Shown here: positions 1 through 10,424 of the stretch, piece by piece
How the letters are laid out: every line of letters begins with the position of its first letter
Position numbering within the stretch: the first letter of the stretch is position 1
Assembly: GCF_964031115.1 (NCBI RefSeq)
Contig: NZ_OZ035006.1
Location: 1,178,001-1,242,000, forward strand
Source: Spiroplasma endosymbiont of Clivina fossor
GTDB lineage: Bacteria; Bacillota_I; Bacilli_A; Mycoplasmatales; Nriv7
Direction: 5' to 3'
Length of the DNA: 64,000 nucleotides
Translations under genes and position numbers: made by a program
The notes under the pieces: generated by a model
The model's database searches: none
Told to the model about the DNA's origin: nothing
The model's input: only the letters and a program-made list of their open reading frames with translations

Positions 1-235
1 TAAAATACGATTTTCTAATGATAATTTATTGGTTCTTCCGCGACGAAATCTCTTTTTTAATTCTTCTATTTTTAAAATTTCTAGCATTTTATTAAAAGTA
101 GTATGTTTAATACCAGTTAATCTTAAAAAATTTTTATCACTTATTTGATTATTTTTTTTAAATTTCATTTAAATTCCACCTTTTTATTAAAAACAACAAT
201 TCAATTATATTTTAAATTAATTTTGCAAGAAGTCT
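1..235 (-). mobile_element. IS-B (IS5 family) 5' end, cut by window start
   Basis: This is the 5' portion of an IS-B copy on the minus strand. It holds the terminal repeat (216-235) and the first ~56 codons of transposase ORFA (start codon at 168-166); the rest lies outside the window. It is followed by AAT (236-238) and then by the interior of another IS-B in plus orientation. The host IS-B reads ACACAAT then AAAAACAC at that point in intact copies. This copy therefore appears to have transposed into another IS-B at an AAT target. Confidence 0.9.
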
Positions 236-800
236 AATAAAAACACAAGTTATAATTGAAAAAGATAGTAAAAAAATTATTAGTTCTGATTTTTCTTATG
301 GTAAAAACCATGACTTTAAAATTTTAAAAGATTCAAAAATTAAATTTTTACCAGAAACAACTGTTTTAGTGGATTTAGGTTATCAAGGCATACAAAAAAT
401 TAATCATAATGTTTTAATTCCTAAAAGAAAATCAAAGAAAAACCCTTTAAATAAAGAAGAAAAGCAAAATAATGAGCGAATTTCAAAAATGAGAATTGTT
501 ATTGAAAATGTTTTTGCTATACTTAAAAAATTTAAAATTATTAGTGAAAAATATCGAAATCGTAGAAAAAGATTTGCTTTAAGATTTAATTTAATAGCTT
601 CAATTTATAATTTACAACTATTAGTTTAAATATATTTGATAATTTAAAATTTCAGTCTTTTTTTATTGTAAATAATAATTTTTATTATGTTTTAATGACA
701 AAATATTTGTAAAAATAATCTAAAAATTATTTTAATAACACTTTTATATTTATTTTAAATTTAAAAATTATAATTATCATATTAATTTTGCAAGAAGTCT
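236..800 (+). mobile_element. IS-B 3' portion, interrupted by another IS-B
   Basis: This is the second half of an IS-B (transposase ORFB up to stop 627-629, then the right terminal repeat ending at 800). Its first half is upstream of the window because the IS-B at 1-235 was inserted in it. The right end is followed by ATT and then by the 3' end of an IS-A, so this IS-B itself lies inside IS-A. The ORFB part encodes the C-terminal DDE region of the IS5-family transposase. Confidence 0.88.
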
Positions 801-1754
801 ATTAAAATATAATACCGCTGTTTGTTGGTTTGGAGTTAAACCCTTATGTTGGTATTTTCATTTTCAGAGATTTAAATAATTTTGAATATTAGTAAAACCT
901 AAACCATGATAATGAATTAAGGCTTCTTTAAGACTAGATTGTAATTTACTGATTTTATTTAAGTTACGATAACTAGCTTCAGGATTAATTGTTGTTTTAG
1001 TTACACATAAAGTAGAATTTGTTTGTTTTGCTACTAAAAAATATAATTTTTGCATATCAGAAGTAATAATTGAATTTTCATTAATTAATTCTTTGTTCAT
1101 ATTTTCAATAACTCATTGTTTTTGTAAACGTTTGGTGTTTGTGGATTTAACATAAATATTGTTATTATTATCAATTGCCATTTGAATACAGCATTTAGTA
1201 TTAGTTGCGAATGGGTCAAGGTGAATTCTTCGTGGATCAGTTTTATATTTGAAATTTCCTTTATGGATTTCTTTAATAAATGTTTCATCGATTTGGATTT
1301 TACCAGATAATTTTTTAAATTTTAATTGGGTATTTTCTAATTGTTTTGATTTCATTAATTTTTGACGATTATATCAAGCAGTTTTTAATGTAGTTTTAAT
1401 AAAACGAGAAATTGTTTTACTAGATTGCCCCAGCAATGAAATTTGAATCAATAAATTTCATTGTTCATAATTTAAATGACTTCAATAAATAAAATGATTA
1501 CGAAAAGCGTCAAAACTTGCACGGCAATTTTTACATAAATATTTTTGTTTTCCTTCTGAATTATGTCCATTTTTAACGCAATGGTAAGATTCACATTTAG
1601 GACATTTAATACCTTGCGCTCTAAATTTTTGATCAATTTCATTTAAACGTTTTTGTTTTTTTATTAATTCTGCTTGTTGTTTAACTTTTTCATAAAATTC
1701 TAAAAATTGATCATCTGTTAAAGTATTTACTAGTTCTTGAATTATTTTTTCCAT
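801..1754 (-). CDS. IS-A transposase, last codons lost
   Basis: Transposase of the IS1595/ISXO2-like group. An N-terminal zinc ribbon (CPKC near residue 51, CKNC near residue 74) is followed by a DDE domain with the IDETFI motif near residue 152. The frame is open under code 4 from the ATG at 1754, with TGA read as Trp at several points. Intact copies encode 319 aa; this one loses only the last few residues to the adjacent IS-B. A GAGGTGG ribosome-binding site precedes the start. Confidence 0.85.
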
Positions 1755-1840
1755 AATTATTATCCACCTCTATCATATTAAAAATATACCTAAAATTAAG
1801 TATATTCAATAAATATCAAGAGTTTTCGACAAAATTAAAA
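801..1840 (-). mobile_element. IS-A (IS1595-like), 3' end cut by IS-B
   Basis: A nearly complete IS-A. The 5' terminal repeat ends at 1840. The 3' ~110 bp are missing because IS-B (236-800) is inserted three codons before the transposase stop. A fragment that would fit the missing end, also ending at the same ATT beside IS-B, lies at 6677-6786. The two may be halves separated by recombination between IS-B copies, although their outer flanks do not match as a target duplication. Confidence 0.9.
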
Positions 1841-1841
1841 A

Positions 1842-1949
1842 TTAATTTCATTTTTTGTTGTATTTTGGAGCCGGAGCGTTTCCAACAAGTCCCGCCATTC
1901 CGCTTCCTGCTATTGTGATTGTTCCTAAGAATCCTAGTATTTTTTTCAT
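1842..1949 (-). CDS. truncated secreted protein, signal peptide only
   Basis: A 35-aa frame beginning MKKILGFLGTITIAG, followed by GMAGLVGNAPAP. This is the signal-peptide style of many spiroplasma surface proteins; no lipobox Cys is seen. It ends in a stop three bases from the IS-A terminus at 1840, so the mature domain was probably lost when IS-A landed or during a later rearrangement. It is divergent from the lipoprotein at 3882 and shares its upstream sequence. Function unknown. Confidence 0.5.
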
Positions 1950-2223
1950 ATTAATTAACTTCCTTTTTGTGAATTTTTACTAATTAATAAAATTTATAAC
2001 ACCTTTACCTTTCTCCAAAAATTAATCTACAGTCTTTTTGGTTTGGAATTTAATTATAAATTATTTTTAAGAAATTCCTGCTTTATTTTATAATTTTCGT
2101 CCCTTTTTTAAAAAACCGCTTGTACTTGTCATAAGTCTGTGGTATATTACATAGATAATTTGGTTGTAAAATACCACAGATGTTTTGCACAATCAAGAAA
2201 AATATTAAAAAAGGAGAAAGTTT
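1950..2223. promoter_or_regulatory. divergent intergenic region with duplicated promoter and hairpin
   Basis: About 120 bp upstream of the gene at 1949 (1950-2073, minus strand) is clearly homologous to 3766-3881 upstream of the lipoprotein at 3882, including the shared block AATTCCAAACCAAAAAGACT and the AGTAAAAATTCA leader. A 10-bp inverted repeat (TCTGTGGTAT near 2135, ATACCACAGA near 2171) lies between them and could be a terminator-like hairpin or an operator. No other gene is seen here. Confidence 0.5.
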
Positions 2224-3739
2224 TTTTAATTTTGTCGAAAACTCTTGATAAAATAAAAAAAATCATCAACTTGATAATTTTAAAAGGCTTTTATGTAAAA
2301 TTACTATTTTTACTTTAACTTTTTTATACATTAAAATATAATACCGCTGTTTGTTGGTTTGGAGTTAAACCCTTATGTTGGTATTTTCATTTTCAGAGAT
2401 TTAAATAATTTTGAATATTAGTAAAACCTAAACCATGATAATGAATTAAGGCTTCTTTAAGACTAGATTGTAATTTACTGATTTTATATTTAAGTTACGA
2501 TAACTAGCTTCAGGATTAATTGTTGTTTTAGTTACACATAAAGTAGAATTTGTTTGTTTTGCTACTAAAAAATATAATTTTTGCATATCAAAAGTAATAA
2601 TTGAATTTTCGTTAATTAATTCTTTGTTCATATTTTCAATAACTCATTGTTTTTGTAAACGTTTGGTGTTTGTGGATTTAACATAAATATTGTTATTATT
2701 ATCAATTGCCATTTGAATACAGCATTTAGTATTAGTTGCGAATGGGTCAAGGTGAATTCTTCGTGGATCAGTTTTATATTTGAAATTTCCTTTATGGATT
2801 TCTTTAATAAATGTTTCATCGATTTGGATTTTACCAGATAATTTTTTAAATTTTAATTGGGTATTTTCTAATTGTTTTGATTTCATTAATTTTTGACGAT
2901 TATATCAAGCAGTTTTTAATGTAGTTTTAATAAAACGAGAAATTGTTTTACTAGATTGCCCCAGCAATGAAATTTGAATCAATAAATTTCATTGTTCATA
3001 TTTTCAATAACTCATTGTTTTTGTAAACGTTTGGTGTTTGTGGATTTAACATAAATATTGTTATTATTATCAGTTGCCATTTGAATACAGCATTTAGTAT
3101 TAGTTGCGAATGGGTCAAGGTGAATTCTTCGTGGATCAGTTTTATATTTGAAATTTCCTTTATGGATTTCTTTAATAAATGTTTCATCGATTTGGATTTT
3201 ACCAGATAATTTTTTAAATTTTAATTGGGTATTTTCTAATTGTTTTGATTTCATTAATTTTTGACGATTATATCAAGCAGTTTTTAATGTAGTTTTAATA
3301 AAACGAGAAATTGTTTTACTAGATTGCCCCAGCAATGAAATTTGAATCAATAAATTTCATTGTTCATAATTTAAATGACTTCAATAAATAAAATGATTAC
3401 GAAAAGCGTCAAAACTTGCACGGCAATTTTTACATAAATATTTTTGTTTTCCTTCTGAATTATGTCCATTTTTAACACAATGGTAAGATTCACATTTAGG
3501 GCATTTAATACCTTGCGATCTAAATTTTTGATCAATTTCATTTAACCGTTTTTGTTTTTTTATTAATTCTGCTTGTTGTTTGACTTTTTCATAAAATTCT
3601 AAAAATTGATCATCTGTTAAAGTATTTACTAGTTCTTGAATTATTTTTTCCATAATTATTATCCACCTCTATCATATTAAAAATATACCTAAAATTAAGT
3701 ATATTCAATAAATATCAAGAGTTTTCGACAAAATTAAAA
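2224..3739 (-). mobile_element. IS-A with internal 368-bp tandem duplication
   Basis: An IS-A flanked by the direct repeat GAAAGTTT (2216-2223 and 3740-3747), which gives the 8-bp target duplication directly. The element is ~1.5 kb rather than 1.15 kb because a 368-bp internal segment occurs twice in tandem (starting near 2628 and 2996). The copies meet at the short repeat TTGTTCATA. They differ by a base at 3072, so the duplication is not brand new or one copy has been converted. Confidence 0.92.
2345..3653 (-). pseudogene. broken IS-A transposase
   Basis: The frame starts normally at 3653 with the zinc ribbon but is shifted by the 368-bp duplication (not a multiple of three). It is shifted again near 2488 by a 2-bp insertion (GATTTTATATTTAAG instead of GATTTTATTTAAG). 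It cannot make an intact transposase. Confidence 0.88.
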
Positions 3740-3881
3740 GAAAGTTTTTTTAATTTAATTTTAAAGATAGTTTATAATTAAATTCCAAACCAAAAAGACT
3801 GTAGATTAAAATTTGGAGAGGATGTTAATTGTTCAATAAATTTATAAATAAGTAAAAATTCATAAAGGGAGTTTAATTAAT

Positions 3882-5135
3882 ATGAAAAAATTATTGAATG
3901 TTTTAAGTACAATTACTTTAACTATAGAACTAAGCAGTATTGTTGCTTGTGAAAATAGTGCACAAAAACAAATAGCGATTAATAAACCGGTAATTAATAA
4001 ACCCCGACAACCACCAAAAAACGTTCAAAGAAGTAAAAGAAATATTAATTTTGAAAAAGAATTAGAAATTTATAAAAAATATCAAAAACCAATAATTAAT
4101 TTTAATAAAGTAGAAAATAATATTATTTCATTTTTTAAAGACAATTATAACGAGAATTATTTTATAACAAATAATGGTTTATATGTTTTAAAACAAAAAA
4201 ATAATGAAATAATAAAAATTAATAATATAAATAACTCTAACATTTGATTTGTAAATTTTGATTCAGAAAATAATATGTATTTTGGTGTATATAGCACTTC
4301 GTTCGGGTCTAGTGGTGGAGAAGTATATTTTTTAAAAAATGGTGAAACAACAGCAATTAAGATAAATGGAATAAATGAACGTATTTTTAATACTAGTATT
4401 GATAATAAAAATAATGTTTATTTTGACTCTGATAATGGTTTATATGTTTTAAAAAAAGGTGAAACAACCGCGACCTTAAATAAAAAACTTCAAAAATATG
4501 GTTTTTATAAAAAAACATTAGGATTTAATGATAAAAATGATTTATACTTCACAACTTCAAATAGTACATATGTTTTAAAAAATAATGAAATTGAACCAAA
4601 CAAAATAGATGAATTAAATGGAGAAGTTAATTCAATAGTTATTAACAAAAATAAAATTTATTTTGCTACTAATAATGGTGCTTATATTTTAAAACAAGGC
4701 CAAACAAAACCAATAAAAATAAATGAAATAAGTTTTTTGAATAAAGACAATAAAATAAACTATTTTTTATTTGATAATAATAAAATTTATATTGGTTCCT
4801 TATTTAATACTTATATTTTAGATTTTAATTATAAAATTATAAAAACACTATATTTTGATTCACATTGTTTTAATTATGACAATAAAGGTAATATTTATTT
4901 TGGTTCTGGTAGAGGAATATATAAATTTGATATATACACAAAAGATTACCAAAAAATAAAAATTAATAAAAATAATAATTTATATTATAGCGATGATGAA
5001 ATTATGGATATTTATGTTAACAACAATAATGATGTATATTTTAAGGAATATACACGCAAAAGTATTAATTTTTATAAAATAAAAATAAATAATATTGCAG
5101 AAAAAGTAGAAAAATTTAGCAAAATATGAATTTAA
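3882..5135 (+). CDS. beta-propeller-like surface lipoprotein
   Basis: A 417-aa protein. The signal peptide ends in a lipobox (SSIVAC, Cys23), so it should be anchored on the outer face of the membrane. After a basic linker (residues ~25-60) come repeated ~45-residue units of the type NNVYFDSDNGLYVLKKGET, as in bacterial two-component-sensor-style or kelch-like beta-propellers. TGA Trp codons are at 4245 and 5127. The start is fixed by AAAGGGAG upstream. Such lipoproteins are commonly surface-exposed and often bind host or phage ligands; the specific role is unknown. Confidence 0.8.
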
Positions 5136-5199
5136 TAAAAGAAAATTAAAATATGAAAAAAACTATTATTTATTTTATAAGCAATTAGTTTAATAAAAG

Positions 5200-6157
5200 G
5201 GACTGTACGGAACTGTACAATTAACTGTGTCTCTAAGTAATTAACTTAAATTCACTCTGTCTTCAAATTTTATCATTAAATGTGAAATTGCACTACCCCA
5301 ATTTTGAATTGGCATCGTTCATTTCTTAACCATATTTTGAAATGCTAAATAAAATATTTTAAAAACTGATGCGTCATTAGAAAAAATCTTTTTATTCTTA
5401 ATGACTTTTCTTAATTGACTATTAACAGATTCAATCGCATTAGTTGTGTAAATAATTCTTCTAAATTCCTGAGGATATTCAAGAAAAATTATTAAATTAT
5501 TTCAGTTATTTTTTCATGATTTAGTAATTTGTGGATACTTTTTATTTCATTTTTCTGAAAAATGATCTAAAGCAATTAACGCTATTTCTCATTAATTGCT
5601 GTATAAATTGATTTTAAATCATTAGCTACAAGTTTGCGATCTTTGTAAGGAACAAATTTTAAACTATTGCGAATTTGATGAACAATGCATAATTGATGCT
5701 GTGTTTTTGGGAAAACAGCTTCTATTGCATCAGACATTCCAGTTAAATTATCACTACAAGCAACAAGAATATTTTGTAACCCACGATTTTTCATTTCCGT
5801 AAGATTATTAAGTCAAAATTTGGCTCCCTCATTCTCACTAATTCACATTCCTAAAATATCTTTTAAACCATCTAAATTAATTCCTAAGGCAAGATAAACT
5901 GCTTTATTTATTATTCGTTTATCTTGCTTTACTTTAACAACAATACAATCAAAATAAACAATCGGATAAATCTTCTCTAAAGGTTTAGTTTGTCACATTT
6001 TAACTTCTTCAATAACATCATCAGTTATTTGACTAATTAAACTTTCTGAAATTTCTGCTCCGTGATAGAATTCTTGCAATTGTGCTTTGATATCAGAAAT
6101 TGTCATTCCTCTTGCATATAAAGAAATTACTTTTTGATCAAAGTTATCAAATCTTCT
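5200..6157 (-). pseudogene. IS-C (IS256-family) transposase, 5' truncated and frameshifted
   Basis: The C-terminal two thirds of a Mutator/IS256-type transposase (stop at 5241). The family segment with CIVHQIRNSLK and the C-terminal NAIESVN region are readable. The 5' end is cut by IS-A at 6158, and a one-base deletion near 5589 breaks the frame compared with the copy at 17 kb. The outer end carries GGGACTGTAC twice, a small duplication of the terminal repeat. Confidence 0.88.
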
Positions 6158-6676
6158 TTTTAATTTTGTCGAAAACTCTTGATATTTATTGAATATACTT
6201 AATTTTAGGTATATTTTTAATATGATAGAGGTGGATAATAATTATGGAAAAAATAATTCAAGAACTAGTAAATACTTTAACAGATGATCAATTTTTAGAA
6301 TTTTATGAAAAAGTCAAACAACAAGCAGAATTAATAAAAAAAAAAAAACAAAAACGGTTAAATGAAATTGATCAAAAATTTAGAGCGCAAGGTATTAAAT
6401 GATCTAAATGTGAATCTTACCATTGCGTTAAAAATGGACATAATTCAGAAGGAAAACAAAAATATTTATGTAAAAATTGCCGTGCAAGTTTTGACGCTTT
6501 TCGTAATCATTTTATTTATTGAAGTCATTTAAATTATGAACAATGAAATTTATTGATTCAAATTTCATTGCTGGAGCAATCTAGTAAAACAATTTCTCGT
6601 TTTATTAAAACTACATTAAAAACTGCTTGATATAATCGTCAAAAATTAATGAAATCAAAACAATTAGAAAATACCC
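6158..6676 (+). mobile_element. IS-A 5' fragment
   Basis: The left end and first ~145 codons of IS-A, inserted into IS-C. The transposase start is at 6244, but the A-run near 6340 is five bases longer than in intact copies, shifting the frame, and CPKC has become WSKC, losing a zinc ligand. At 6677 it is interrupted by the end of an opposite-strand IS-A, and its remainder is absent. Confidence 0.88.
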
Positions 6677-6786
6677 TTTTAATTTTGTCGAAAACTCTTG
6701 ATAAAATAAAAAAAATCATCAACTTGATAATTTTAAAAGGCTTTTATGTAAAATTACCATTTTTACTTTAACTTTTTTTATACATT
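6677..6786 (-). mobile_element. IS-A 3' end fragment
   Basis: Only the terminal 110 bp of a minus-strand IS-A, ending at the ATT where IS-B (6787) begins. The same ATT position in IS-A adjoins IS-B at 800/801, which suggests that IS-B-mediated recombination split one interrupted IS-A. Confidence 0.85.
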
Positions 6787-7854
6787 AGACTTCTTGCAAA
6801 ATTAATTTAAAATATAATTGAATTGTTGTTTTTAATAAAAAGGTGGAATTTAAATGAAATTTAAAAAAAATAATCAAATAAGTGATAAAAATTTTTTAAG
6901 ATTAACTGGTATTAAACATACTACTTTTAATAAAATGCTAGAAATTTTAAAAATAGAAGAATTAAAAAAGAGATTTCGTCGCGGAAGAACCAATAAATTA
7001 TCATTAGAAAATCGTATTTTAATGACTTTAGAATATTGAAGAGAATATAGAACTTATTTTCATATTGCAAAAAGTTATGATATTAGTGAAAGTAGTTGTT
7101 ATAGAAATATCAAATGAATTGAAGACACTTTAATAAAACACCCTAATTTTCAACAACTTACTGGTCAAAAATCACTATTAAAAGATTATTTCAAAGATAA
7201 GACTGTTATAATTGATGTAACTGAAAGCCAAATCCAACGCCCAAAAAAAGACAAAAACAGCACTACTCAGGAAAAAAGAAAAAACACACAATAAAAACAC
7301 AAGTTATAATTGAAAAAGATAGTAAAAAAATTATTAGTTCTGATTTTTCTTATGGTAAAAACCATGACTTTAAAATTTTAAAAGATTCAAAAATTAAATT
7401 TTTACCAGAAACAACTGTTTTAGTGGATTTAGGTTATCAAGGCATACAAAAAATTAATCATAATGTTTTAATTCCTAAAAGAAAATCAAAGAAAAACCCT
7501 TTAAATAAAGAAGAAAAGCAAAATAATGAGCGAATTTCAAAAATGAGAATTGTTATTGAAAATGTTTTTGCTATACTTAAAAAATTTAAAATTATTAGTG
7601 AAAAATATCGAAATCGTAGAAAAAGATTTGCTTTAAGATTTAATTTAATAGCTTCAATTTATAATTTACAACTATTAGTTTAAATATATTTGATAATTTA
7701 AAATTTCAGTCTTTTTTTATTGTAAATAATAATTTTTATTATGTTTTAATGACAAAATATTTGTAAAAATAATCTAAAAATTATTTTAATAACACTTTTA
7801 TATTTATTTTAAATTTAAAAATTATAATTATCATATTAATTTTGCAAGAAGTCT
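6787..7854 (+). mobile_element. IS-B (IS5 family), full length
   Basis: A complete 1068-bp IS-B with 20-bp near-perfect terminal inverted repeats (AGACTTCTTGCAAAATTAAT). ATT occurs on both sides (6784-6786 and 7855-7857), but the flanks are different sequences (IS-A on the left, prophage P1 on the right). This is a junction element rather than a simple insertion. Confidence 0.93.
6854..7683 (+). CDS. IS-B transposase, -1 frameshift fusion (~276 aa)
   Basis: IS5-family transposase in two frames. ORFA (6854-7294) carries an N-terminal helix-turn-helix and the first catalytic Asp region (VIIDVTESQIQRP). ORFB (to 7683) carries the rest of the DDE domain (LVDLGYQGI, then NNERISKMRIVIENVF with the likely Glu). 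The frames overlap at A7 (7243-7249), where a -1 slip on A-AAA-AAA gives the family's YSGKKKKHT junction. GGTGGAA precedes the start. Full-length product is inferred. Confidence 0.88.
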
Positions 7855-8049
7855 ATTATCATTTGCATAATGCTATTAGCATATTTTGCTTATAAAATTT
7901 ATGCCAAAATAAAAATTAGAATTAAATATAAAAATGCCATTAAAAATAATGCTGGTAATTTTACAAAAGATGAAAAAGTGTTTATTGCCCGCTTTGAAGA
8001 ATGAGTTAAAGCTCCTAATTCAAAAGAAAATAACGCAGATAAAAAATAA
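7855..8049 (+). pseudogene. phage small membrane protein, 5' truncated
   Basis: The last ~64 codons of the 73-aa membrane protein found complete at 32664-32885. The N-terminal few residues and start codon were removed at the IS-B junction. The remaining TM helix and basic/acidic tail (KNAIKNNAGNFTKDEKVFIARFEEWVK, shown as family text) match P2. Confidence 0.75.
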
Positions 8050-8210
8050 TGTTTTGAGAAATTATTATGGAATTCTTAAAACTGTTTATTCCGATAGAAA
8101 AAATGCCTGCACAGGTTGCGTTTATTGCCGGATTAATTATTATTATTACTTTTCTTTTCGCATTAATTTCAATTATGTATTTACCAATAAAAATGATTTT
8201 TGGGAGATAA
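8049..8210 (+). CDS. phage small membrane protein (53 aa)
   Basis: The start overlaps the previous stop (TAATG), implying translational coupling. One strong TM helix (residues ~22-45, VAFIAGLIIIITFLFALI). Same size and order in P2, P3 and P4. A virion or assembly membrane protein of the plectrovirus by position; exact role unknown. Confidence 0.75.
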
Positions 8211-8213
8211 AAA

Positions 8214-8444
8214 ATGACAATAAACTTAAAAGAATTTAATTGAGAACAAATTAAACAAACTTTCTGAGATTTATTTATTCAAATTACAACTATTCCGGCC
8301 CACATTACTGGTGGTAAAGAAATTAAATTAACCGAAGCACCACTTTGACTTTTAATAGCAAACATTGCTTTTTGACTCCTAACAGCGATTATGGTGTGAT
8401 TTATTTTAATGCTACTTTGAAAAACCATATCAGTATTTAGATAG
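8214..8444 (+). CDS. phage small membrane protein (76 aa)
   Basis: Begins MTINLKEFNWEQIKQTFWDLF with an amphipathic, Trp-rich N-terminus, followed by a TM helix (residues ~45-72). Many TGA Trp codons. Conserved in all four prophage copies, 3 nt after the preceding stop. Probably a minor virion or assembly component. Confidence 0.75.
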
Positions 8445-8455
8445 AGACAAAATTA

Positions 8456-8590
8456 ATGTCAAGAAGTTACATTGTGATGCATTCCCAAAGAAATTCAAAA
8501 TTAATTAGAAAAAAATACAATCGTGTTAAGGTTAATCGTGGTTTTAACAAATTTAATAAAAACTTTGAATATAAATGATGAATGTTTTAA
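8456..8590 (+). CDS. phage small basic protein (44 aa)
   Basis: Rich in Arg and Lys (SKLIRKKYNRVKVNRGFNKF) and ending WWMF, net strongly positive. It sits directly before the coat gene, as nucleic-acid-binding or minor coat proteins do in filamentous phages. DNA binding is inferred from charge only. Confidence 0.7.
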
Positions 8591-8609
8591 AAAGAAAGGG
8601 GGTGATTAT

Positions 8610-8852
8610 ATGATTGGAACTTTCTTAACAGAGGCACCAGCAGTAACAAAGATAACAGCTAGTGACGCGATGACTAAATTATGAAATGCGATTATAACAG
8701 CGTTTACTAAAATGTGAGAAATTATTGCTGTTAATATGCCACAAGTCGGTAACTTCTTTGCTGACTACTGAATCTTCATTTTTCCATTTATTTTGGCAAT
8801 ATTCTTTATTTGCTTTAAAATGTTTGAAAAATTACTTGGAGCAGTCCGCTAA
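8610..8852 (+). CDS. plectrovirus major coat protein (80 aa)
   Basis: Small amphipathic protein with an acidic/polar N-terminus (TEAPAVTKITASDAM), a central helix and a C-terminal TM helix (YWIFIFPFILAIFFICFKMF) ending in basic residues KLLGAVR. This is the layout of inovirus major coat proteins. A very strong AAAGGGGGTG Shine-Dalgarno precedes the start, as expected for the most abundant virion protein. Confidence 0.82.
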
Positions 8853-8876
8853 CAAAAAAATAAAGTGAGGTGCAAG

Positions 8877-9863
8877 ATGAAATTTTGCAAATGAATAATA
8901 GAAAAAAATAACCATTTTATTGAATTAAATCGCACCTCATTTTTAATTTTATGACATTGGGGGGCAATTTGATACATTTACAACGGTTATTTTAAAGACA
9001 TTGTAAGCTATTTATTTTTAGCGGGTTGTATTTTAATTTTCCTTTTTAAAATCGGTAATTTAACACAAATTAACAAAGTTATTAATTTCTTAAAAAACTC
9101 ACCATTAAATATTGTGATTGGTTCATTAGGAACTGGAAAAACTGCTTTTCTAGTATACGCATCAAAATTACTAAAAAAGAAAAAATATCATATTGCATCA
9201 ACCTTCCCATTACTAGAAACTCAAAAATTAAGTTTGGGACATATGGGATTATTAGACTTTGATTATCCGGTATTGCCAGACAAAACCTTACTTTTATGAG
9301 ATGAAACCAATTTATTTCTTGAAGGTACTGATTGAGAAAAAAATAATACCAAAAACGAGGAAACCGGTATCCAAGAATATTTCGCTCTGGCACGCCATTT
9401 TGGTCATATTGTGTTAGCTAGCGGTCAAAGAGATAAACATATTTGAGTTAAAGTTCGCGATATTGCTAATAATGTGATTGTGGGCATTCGCAAAAAACCT
9501 GTTAATATTTTTCGCCCCTATTTAAAAGTCATCTATGGTACCTTTACTAGTATTGAAGAATATGAACGCTGACGAAACACCTTAATTGATGCTAAAAATA
9601 GCAAAAAAGGTCGTCGCATTAAATACCGTGATATCCCTGAACTTGATATTTATTTTTTTAAATTAAAAATTCCTTTACCAATACTTAACATTTACAATTC
9701 TTTTTACCTAGCATTTTTAAGAGATTACTTAAATTCAAAAGTAAATCCTGATTATGAAGATAAATACTATAATGACACAGCAATTGATTTAGAAGATTTG
9801 GAATACTTAAAAATGGATAAATTTAGCAAATTTTTAAGAAAAATGAAAGAAAAGGAACAATAA
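8877..9863 (+). CDS. Zot/pI-like phage assembly ATPase (328 aa)
   Basis: Walker A GSLGTGKT near residue 84 and Walker B LLLWDE near residue 142. An N-terminal hydrophobic segment (SYLFLAGCILIFLF) precedes the ATPase domain. This matches the filamentous-phage pI/zonula-occludens-toxin-like morphogenesis family, which drives extrusion at the membrane. The start lies inside a conserved hairpin (TGAGGTGC at 8866, GCACCTCA at 8932) that could mask its ribosome-binding site. Confidence 0.88.
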
Positions 9864-9866
9864 AAA

Positions 9867-10151
9867 ATGGAAAATCTCGCAAAAATGGCCGACTTTCTCG
9901 CCCAAATGCTTTATAAAGTTTTTGATTTAATTTGAAGTTTAGAAGTGCCAGGAACGAAAATTCAATTAATATTTCCTTTATTCTTAACGCTTGCTGTAGA
10001 ATTTCTTATGGCAATTATTCTCGGTTTTGGTAGTCAACAAGTTAATTTAGAAAAACAACGCCAATATGCGGTTAAAAATAAGGGTCGATTAAGTGCGTGA
10101 GGAAAAACTAAAAAACAAATAAAACCAATAAAAACAAATCAAGGTAACTAA
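9867..10151 (+). CDS. phage membrane protein (94 aa)
   Basis: Begins MENLAKMADFLAQMLYKVF, with a TM helix (FPLFLTLAVEFLMAIILGF) and a basic C-terminal tail. It starts 4 nt after the ATPase stop. The P2 copy is 106 aa with a longer basic tail, and the P3 copy ends in another frame, so the tail is variable. Probable minor virion or assembly protein. Confidence 0.75.
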
Positions 10152-10153
10152 CA

Positions 10154-10402
10154 ATGTTTAAACTAATTATTATTTTTATCTTAATAACTGTTCTTGGATT
10201 ATTAGCTGGTAGTCATTTTGAAACTTTAACGAACTATATTAGCGAGGGTCTTGCCAATTTTAAAAAGTTTATTACTAGCAATTTAACAATTTTAGAACTA
10301 TTTAAACCAATGGCACGAACATTTTCGCAACACCCAATTTTTACCATTCTTGGTGTTACTTGTGTACTTATTGCCTTATTTATTGTAATTAAAGGACAAT
10401 AA
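10154..10402 (+). CDS. phage two-helix membrane protein (82 aa)
   Basis: Two TM helices (residues 2-20 and 62-79) around an amphipathic middle. Nearly identical in P2 and P3. It follows the preceding gene by 2 nt in an apparent operon. Role unknown. Confidence 0.75.
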   Translation: MFKLIIIFILITVLGLLAGSHFETLTNYISEGLANFKKFITSNLTILELFKPMARTFSQHPIFTILGVTCVLIALFIVIKGQ

Positions 10403-10424
10403 AAAATATGAAAGGAGAATTAAA

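Noticed and set aside
9082..9393. 103-aa frames antisense to the ATPase gene (also in P2 and P3)
   Set aside because: Antisense to a gene with clear Walker motifs; conservation is explained by that gene.
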